A stretch of 64,000 nucleotides of DNA, taken from positions 66,235,510 to 66,299,509 of the forward strand of contig NC_037093.1 in assembly GCF_002994745.2 (NCBI RefSeq). The letters are read 5' to 3'. Positions 56,641 through 64,000 of this stretch are shown piece after piece (the stretch's first letter is position 1; every line of letters begins with the position of its first letter). The translations under genes were made by a program, and so were the position numbers. A model generated the notes under the pieces. That model searched no databases. It worked only from the letters and a program-made list of their open reading frames with translations, and was not told where the DNA came from. This DNA comes from Rosa chinensis. Lineage: Eukaryota; Streptophyta; Magnoliopsida; Rosales; Rosaceae.

Positions 56641-57040
56641 ATGAGGACCGTTTCACTAAGGGATCCTTTTTTTTAGCCATTTTAAGGGATCTCTTGTGAG
56701 ACCCACTTTTCGATCGTATTTCGGCATTTGGACTGTTAAGTTTTTAGGTTCTAATGTATAAATCAATTCTGCAAATTTTCAGCCAAATTGATGATCGTTA
56801 AAGTATCAAACTAGATTAAATCAATGGACGAACCGAATCTGTCTAACCCGAACCGTTCATATTCATAATTGTAAATCGCAGTTATGAATGTCTTAATGAT
56901 TATCAATTTGGCTGAAAATTCGCAGAGATGATTTACTCATATATACCTAAAAACTGAACATTTAAGATGTGAATATGTGATCGAAAAGTGGGTCTAATGA
57001 GCGATCCCTTAAAATGACTAAAAAAATAAAATCCCTCACT
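56641..57040. mobile_element. foldback-like element with arms of about 160 bp
   Basis: Left and right arms share TTAGCCATTTTAAGGGATC-type and GACCCACTTTTCGATC words in opposite orientation, plus TCAGCCAAATTGAT against ATCAATTTGGCTGA. The outer right end is eroded and adjoins a TA microsatellite, so the target-site duplication was not found. Confidence 0.65.
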
Positions 57041-57260
57041 ATATATATATATATATAACAAATTGCATATAAGTTATTGACAGAAAATTGTTTGACAGAT
57101 ACATCCTTTAAAGATGAAATTAAACATCAAAGGACAAAATCTTACAGATAAGATCAATTTGATCTCCACTTACCACCTGTTATAAGGTAAATTACTTATT
57201 TGCCCTTAACTTCATTTTTTGGGTTCTTTATTCCCTTTCTGCTAACGTCAAGGAGAGACC

Positions 57261-57313
<53 letters not shown>
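57261..57313. repeat. (TC)n microsatellite
   Basis: About 26 TC units. It lies about 700 bases upstream of the MuDR-like gene, in a C/T-rich stretch that could be its leader. Confidence 0.95.
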
Positions 57314-57315
<2 letters not shown>

Positions 57316-57982
57316 TTGTCGGCGACTCCTTCTTCTTCTTTAATTTGAAATGTAGTGAGAGAACCCGTCCATGGAAGCTTTCCAATTTCTCTTCTCCTAT
57401 TGAAAGCGATCGAATTTCCATGTTAGTTTTATGATTCTTCATGTCTTCTTGCTTCAAATTCATGCTTCTGTGTCAATTTTATGCTTTCTAAGATTTTGAT
57501 CATCTACTGTTTCATCCAATTTCTTGTGAATTTCTTCTAGTTTGGGTTCAATTTGTTTCTTTTTGAATTATTGAACTCGTTTTAGGTTGAATTTGATTCT
57601 TCTTTTTTCTATTTTGAATTTGTGTGTTGGTTTTTTTACCTATAATTGGTACGGGAATATACTTCGAGGCTATGATATTCAATCCTGAAGTTTGAGGTCT
57701 GAGTTGGTTTATAATTGGAGTATTGTGATTTTAGTGTCTGATGGTTTATAATTGTGTTATGATTGTAGTAGAGCAGTAGCAGGTGTTTGAATTTGTGTAA
57801 TAGCAGTAGCAGGTGGTTGATTATTGTGTATGTGAGGTTTGATATCTTGTAGAGCAGTAGCAGAGTTTGATGTGATGTTTAGTTTTACTATTATCATAGT
57901 AGCTGTTTTAATATTTTGGCTTTCAGGTTGTGCAGTAGCAGTATATAACATTAATAATAGTTTTCTAAATGTGTTTTATAGT

Positions 57983-60538
57983 ATGTCAAAGTCAACATTT
58001 GGAAGATTTACATATGGGACAGAGACTATTCTTTTACCATTGTCATCAAGCACCACGTATGAAAATTTGTGTACCAAAATTTCCTCAAGGTTTCGAAATC
58101 TCAAGGATGGTCAATTTGTTTTTAGATATGCACTTAACGATTGCTCCAATTGCTACTTAGAGTGTGACGAAGATATTTTGATCATGTTGGATATCTTTCA
58201 ACTGCTAAATTGTCCCTTTATAGATATACATGTTCTTGATGTTGAAGCTTGTTCCAAGATGTGTGTCGATAAACAGGAAATTGCTGCTACTGTGAAACAT
58301 GCTACTGTGGATAATGCTATTGTGAATATCCTTGAACTTGTTGATGAAGATCATGCTAGTAGTGATGATTCGAATTTTGAGGATGACAATAACATGATAA
58401 TTGGAAATTTTGTGAGCAACAAGTCTAAAAGGAAGTATATGTCTAGTGATTGGAATGACAATATATATAAGACTGGTCAAGTTTTCATTGGTCGTGCCGT
58501 TGAATTTCGGGATAAGTTGTGTAAATTTGCCGTTAAGAAGGGGTTTGAGTTTAACTATGTTAAGAATGACAAGTGTCGTGTTAGTGCTACTTGTGCCAAG
58601 AAAGATTCCGATGGGTGTGAATGGTACGTTTATGCTTCCTTAAACAAGGCTAGTGGTTATTTCCATATAATAAAGTTGGTGAATAATCATTCTTGTGTTG
58701 GTGTTGTCCAGCATCAAAATCATAAGAGGTTAGGATCCAAAGTTATTTCCACTATTATGGTTGATAAAGTGAGATCCGATCCTTTGATTAATCCCAAGGA
58801 TATTGTCAAGCATTTCAAGCATGATTATGGGTTTGATATTCCTTATCACATGGCATATAGGGGCAAAGAGGCTGCTAATAAGATGTTGCATGGTAGTGAA
58901 GCATTTGGATATTCTATATTGCCGTGGTATATTGACACATTAAAGAGAACTAACCCCGGTTCATACTGCATCCTTGACTCTCTTGATAATCGTTTTCGTC
59001 GATTGTTTATATCTTATGGGGCTTGCATAAACGGCTTCAAATATTGTCAACCTATGCTGTTCTTTGATGGGACTTTTATTAAATACAAGTATAAGGGGAT
59101 GCTATTGGGTGCTTGTGCTAAAACAGGGAACAAAGGTATGCAAACTTCTTCCAAAGTTGAGTTTTCTTTTGTTTTGTTTTCTTTTGTTTTGTCCATGTAG
59201 TAGCAGCATATGTAAATTTTGATTAATTGTGAATTTTTAGTGTGTTTTCTAAGAACCTGGCAGTAGCACCCCTTATTGTGTTTTCTTGTACGTGATCTTT
59301 ACATGATGATGAGATGGGAGTTTGTTTTGCATGCTTTCCTATTGTCAACTTGAATTTCTTTATGCCAATAGTAGTAGTAGTAGCAGTAACAGTATCAGTA
59401 GCATTTTAAAGCAGTAGCAGTTCTTATGTTCAATTTTTTTTTTGTCTTATTTATTCTAGCTTTTGTTTTTGTATTTTTTTTTTCCAGATGTTTTCCCATT
59501 TGCCTTTGCCATTGTTGATGCTGAAAGTAAAGAGAATTGGAGGTGGTTCCTTGAACATTTGGCCATAATCTTGACGAGTGACTACCGGACTATTGTATTC
59601 ATGACAAACCGTGGAACTGGTCTTTTGGATGGTGTGAAAGAGGTGTTTCCAAATGCGCCGCACTCCTACTGTATCAACCATCTAAAGGACAATTTGAATG
59701 GCAAGTATCCAAGTTCTTATGGTTCTACTTTTAAGGAACACATTGCGAGATTGTTTACAAAAGCTGCATATGCTAGGACTTTAGATATCTTCAATGAAAA
59801 GTTGGAAGAATTTAGGAAGTAAAGTCGTGGGCAGGGTCAGTCCTTTCTTGCTAACTTGCCACCCGAAAACTATGCTATTGCTTGCTTCCCTGCTAAAAGA
59901 TATGGCGAAATGAGTAATTCTTTGGCAGAGAGCTTCAACAACATGGTCAAGAATGAGAGATGCATGTCGCTGCCTCAGTTGCTTGAAGGCATTCGTGTGA
60001 GAGTTATGGAGATGTTTTGTGAAAGGAAGGTTCAATCTTCTACCTTGAGGAGTGTGCTATGTTCTAAGCTTGAGAAAAAGTTGTTGAAAAGGATAGAAAC
60101 ATGGAGAATTAGAGAGTTAGCCAGTCTACTAATGATATTTTTGAAGTTTGTACAGAGGATAGCACCGTCATGGTGAACTTGGTTGAGAGGGAGTGTTCTT
60201 GTGCTTGGTGGCAGTTTAGGTGCTTCCCATGTTCTCACACAGTTCAAGTAATGCAAAAGGCGAACCGTGTTCCTTACCGTTACATTGAAGATTACTGGAA
60301 GACCTCATTCTATAGAAGTGCTCATGATCTTCCTATTTTTCCAGTCCTGGATCTTGATAAGCCCAATCCTAGTAGTTTTGGTGATTCAGCTTTGCAGCCT
60401 CCCAAGACTCGGAAACCTCCCGGAAGACCACAGACAAGGAGGATCAAGTCGTTTGGGGAAGAGTCCGGACCAGTGAAATGTACACGGTGGGATCAACTTG
60501 GCCACCACAATCGCAGGTCATGCAATGTGGCTATCTGA
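57983..60538 (+). pseudogene. MuDR-like (MULE) transposase, broken
   Basis: A first exon ends at 59135 and a second starts at 59488, with GT-AG junctions and a 352-base intron. The order is a PB1-like N terminus (GRFTYGTETILLPL), the MuDR domain (FIGRAVEFRDKLCKFAV, then NNHSC), the MULE DDE core (MLFFDGTFIKYKYKGMLLG, AFAIVDAESKENWRWF), a SWIM finger (CSCAWWQFRCFPCSH), and a C-terminal knuckle (CTRWDQLGHHNRRSC). The start at MSKSTFG is chosen because the PB1 homology begins there. Lesions: TAA at 59820-59822, a frame change near 60105, TNRG where the family has a catalytic SDRG-like Asp, and Trp in place of the second knuckle Cys. It would have been a nuclear transposase. Confidence 0.88.
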
Positions 60539-61435
60539 GACAGTAGCACATTCAACAGTAACAGTAGCACATTCAACGGTAACAGTAGCACATTCAATAG
60601 GAACAGTAGCACATTCAATAGGAACAGTAGCACATGACATGATTCAGCAGTAGCAGATTGATTCAACAGTAACAGATGGCATGATTCAACAATATCACAT
60701 GCAATTTTTTGATTCATATATGTTCGCACTGCAATTTTATATAGTAGCAGTGCCTTAGATTAATTTTTTTAGCTTTTGAGAAGTTTCTATGTCATGAGGA
60801 GCTGAGTATTATAGGGATAAATGGTCATGGATGATCGTTTTTAACCAGTAGCTTATTCAACAGTAGCAGATGACATTGTTTCGTTGTAGCAAATTAAAGA
60901 TTTTTAAAATTTACAGGAAAAAGTTTAATTTCAGTGATTGATATTATTGGTTTCCAGTAATGAAGTAGCAGATTTGTTTATGTTCACTCTTCGTTTTTTA
61001 GGTGGTGTAGTAGCAAAATGTTTTAGTGTAGTAGCAGGGCCTATTTGGCTGTGCAGCGACACGTTCCCTTGTTTTATGTTCAATCTTCTGCCTTCGTATA
61101 TATTCAATCTTTTTCATTTTATGTTTGGTCACCACAAATGAAGCAGAGAGTAAAGGACACCAAACCCGAAAACCATAGTCAAATGCCTTCCAACATTACG
61201 ATTCCTCAAGAAAATATCACACCAACCTAACATTAAATTTTAGTTTTGGCTTAGAAAACTTGAATCAATTTCAACCTTTTAAGCAACGTTGCAATTCAAG
61301 ATTTTGATCCCCTTCCCATCCTGCTTGTTGAAAGATCAAAAAATGATAGGCAATAGCAAATCTACAAACATATCCCTATTTTCTGCACATGAAAATATAT
61401 ACTAAAATAGACTACTAATATGTTTGTGAAGTCCT
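60539..61435. repeat. ACAGTAGCACATTCAA array and related AGTAGCA units
   Basis: Directly after the transposase stop, five ACAGTAGCACAT-type units of roughly 20 bases occur in tandem at 60540-60635, then further AGTAGCAG copies to about 61040. No gene is supported here. The region separates two convergent genes. Confidence 0.75.
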
Positions 61436-63665
61436 TTAATTGCTCTTCTTCCTCTGTTTCTTCGATGGTTTCTGCACCTCAAAACCTTCTAGTTGTTTCT
61501 CTTTCCGATCGGTTCTTTCTTTGATTCTCTTTATCGCTGATCGTGTCCTAGGTTCATTTGTAGGAGCAGTAGCATGAGCAGGAACAACAGGAGGAGCAGC
61601 AGCAGCATCTTCATTGGCCTCTTCATCTTTTTCTATCCTTTGCACTATCATCATTAGTTGTTTGCATTTGTTTCTCCATTTTCTAATCTCTTTTGCTTCT
61701 TCTTCATCTTTATCTTCAACTTTTTGTATCTTCTTCATCTTTATCTTCAACTTTTTGTATTTTTTTGACACTTCTTCTTTTTCATCCCACAATCTCTCTA
61801 TATAAGCTTGCTTCCTCTTGCAGCTCTCGATATCACTTCCCGCCATATCTTGTTTCAACATTGCTACATCTTGCCAATGCTCCACTATGTTGATCTGTTC
61901 TTCATCAGTGCTTGGATAGCCAAATTCGTCATACTCACTCTGCAACAAGTCTTCCCATTCATCGAACCAAACCGGATCATTCCTGCACACAGTAGCATAC
62001 AACCTCACCCAATTATGAACTTTCTATATTCCAACATCAAAACAACCAGCATTGCAATCCACACAACATGAATCAATATAAATGCAAACCATATAAAACA
62101 AAAAAATAAGCTTAATCCAAAAATAATAGAGATACATACAAATCTGTTCATTCTCAATCATACCATATAAATGCAAATCATACCTGCTCTTGTACTCTTT
62201 AGTCACAATCTCTTCTACAATGTTGTTCAAGATTTGATTCGTAATATTTGCACCAGCCTCAGTAGCAGCTTTGTCGTTCCTTGCAGCTTCATCGGCTACA
62301 GTAGCAGCTTTTTCGTTCCTTGCAGCTTTATTCACAATCTCTTCTATAATATTTTTCAGGGTTTGATCCGTAAAATTTGCATCGGCCTCAGTAGCAGTTT
62401 TTTTTGTTCCGTTCCATTTGATCCGGTTCTCCTCCTTCAGTTCCATCCCGATCCTGATCGACAAAGTTTGTTTCATTTTTCTGCCCCCCCCCCCCAATCC
62501 AGTGTCAAAGCTAAAGTCATCTCTAATACCATCCACAGCATCCTTAACCAAAAGAACATGATAATTCAAAAAAATTAGAAAATAATGCAGTATCACATTA
62601 TTACCAATCAAACTACATCAAAACAAGGTAAAGATCCAAAGTGAAGTAGACAAAAAGAAATCTGCATAAACCAAGAAACTTAAATTTATTTACCGCTTCT
62701 TCCTCAGTTGCACCCAAATCCATATCATTGACATTTACTCCACTTGTTGCTTTTGTTTGCATCACTTCCTCTCCTTTATTCTCGTCAATCTTTTTCGCAA
62801 AATTCATGCTGTTCATATCCACCTAAAAAACAAAACAAAGATGATTTTAGTAAAAATGTACACGTAGCTACTATAAATGTAATTTTTCATTGTAGTTACC
62901 CAATCTCTTAATGTCATGTCTTCATGTTCATCTTCGAAACCTTTTGATTAATTATCAGCTGTCTTTTCTTCATTTCTACACTTTTCCTTTTCAGCTGATG
63001 TAGTAGCATCCTCATTCGAGATCTTATTTTCTTTACTTTTTGCTCTCTTTTCTGCCACCCTCTTTTTGGCTGGTTTTTTGGCAGCTATTGTAGCCTTCTT
63101 TTCTTCTCTTTGTCTTTTCTGCCCCTTTGCCTGTGTAGTAGCAGCATGCTTTGATGGAGGGTTCTCAAAGTCATCGTCGCTGTTTTCCTTGCCATGTTTG
63201 CTTCTATTGTTGTCAGCAACTGCATTATCAATCTGCAATAAAATATTTTTCAAGTTAGTAGCATATTGCACAGTAGCAGAAGCACATACAGTAGTAGACA
63301 GTAGCGTATCCATCACCTCTATTTCATCAACTTGCATTTTCTGCAATTCTTTTGTGAATTGAGGGAGACTCCACTTGACACACCCTGGAGTCATTGATTC
63401 TCTGCCTTTAATTTCAACAAGCATAGTACTCTTCTCGGATATCCAATACTATAACAAAAACAAAACAAATATAAGTAACACATAATTTAACTATACAGTA
63501 GCAATAGCAGTAGCAGTAGCAGTAGTGACTTACCGAGATTAATGTTACACATCCACTGATTTGCCTTGCTTTTCCCTTTGTAGCAGCTTGCAAACACAAT
63601 AGCAAATAGTCTCTAACAACTTTGCATGAGTGTAAATTGTAATGAAAACTGGCTATTTTAGTCAT
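61436..63665 (-). pseudogene. unrecognised multi-exon gene, probably transposon-associated
   Basis: Five exons can be drawn on the minus strand with GT-AG junctions: 63665-63534, about 63448-62900, 62822-62694, about 62543-62184 and about 61991-61436. The product would be charged and Lys/Glu-rich. It has a KAAT-type repeat (ATEADANFTDQTLKNIIEEI, duplicated), nuclear-localisation-like basic clusters (KKPAKKRVAEKRAK, KKQRKK) and a coiled coil at the C terminus. No known domain is evident. TAA at 62950-62948 interrupts the second exon, so the copy is probably not functional. It is convergent with the MuDR-like gene and shares its AGTAGCA repeats, which suggests both belong to one element. It may instead be an unrelated host gene. 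Confidence 0.5.
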
Positions 63666-63802
63666 TTTCTATCAAAATTCGAAGCCAGGCCTGCTTCATT
63701 TGGTTTTGGGCCTGAGCTTGTGTCCTTATTTGTATAAAACAAATTGAAGGTGGGTTTTCTGTGTTTATATCTTTGGTCAGGTGCTACTATGTAATTTTCT
63801 AA

Positions 63803-63822
63803 TATATATATATATATATTTT
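63803..63822. repeat. (TA)n microsatellite
   Basis: About ten TA units, followed by a T-run. No gene is seen between 63666 and the window end. Confidence 0.9.
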
Positions 63823-64000
63823 TTTTTTACAAAAAATCATTTTATACTCTTAACTTAAAAATGCACAAGAAAACTATCTATATGCATGCAATAATATGAT
63901 CTCTCTACAATTTGAGTTCTTATTTCTCAACTTGTCACGGAGACTCGGAGAGATAGAGATTGTATACAACTCTCAATCTATACAAACTAATAGTATTTTT

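Noticed and set aside
57248..57463. Arg-Glu-rich minus-strand frame
   Set aside because: Produced by the TC microsatellite.
1..64000. CRISPR array, rRNA or tRNA genes
   Set aside because: None was seen; tRNA-like boxes occur only inside the SINE-like and MITE segments.

Overview
This is plant nuclear DNA. The genes have introns with GT-AG junctions. The protein families (class B heat-shock factor, BOI-type RING protein, LEA_2/NHL protein, 9-type lipoxygenase) are plant families, and the transposons (Tat-like Ty3/gypsy, Ty1/copia, hAT, MULE, Harbinger-like MITEs, an endogenous caulimovirid) are typical of eudicots. A rosaceous host would fit, but that is a weak inference. Three host genes look intact, all on the minus strand: an HSFB4-like transcription factor (22373-23660), a BOI/SBP1-type RING E3 ligase (35544-38392) and a single-pass membrane LEA_2 protein (40396-41562).

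Region by region. 1-4312: the 5' part of a minus-strand Ty3/gypsy element (LTR, PBS, gag, protease, RT) that runs off the left edge. 4313-9480: retroposon tails, a Harbinger-like MITE, an ankyrin-gene fragment, a long GA microsatellite and a LINE-derived retroposon with a 16-bp target-site duplication. 10086-19165: a 5'-truncated lipoxygenase pseudogene containing three nested insertions, each with a recognisable duplication: a solo LTR in one intron, a MULE-like MITE inside a tandem duplication in another intron, and a 4.46-kb copia element inside the last coding part. 19166-22372: no recognised gene. 22373-23660: HSFB4. 23661-35543: a roughly 12-kb stretch with no recognised gene, holding a short SINE-like insertion and a MITE. 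35544-41562: the RING ligase and LEA_2 genes. 43644-45742: two hAT-type non-autonomous elements. 46350-54330: an endogenous pararetrovirus with a petuvirus-like order (movement protein, coat protein, protease, RT, RNase H, then a further domain), split over two overlapping frames. 54566-57040: three terminal-inverted-repeat elements. 57983-63665: a broken MuDR-like transposase gene convergent with an unrecognised multi-exon gene; the whole block is peppered with one strand-biased heptamer, AGTAGCA.

The functional genes do not form one pathway. The window is mainly a record of repeated insertion: a lipoxygenase copy decayed into a host for elements, a virus integration flanked by a direct repeat, and a Mutator-like locus whose repeat structure is the least explained feature. 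Most coordinates were placed by eye and may be off by a base or two; exon calls rest on GT-AG junctions and family similarity, not on transcripts.
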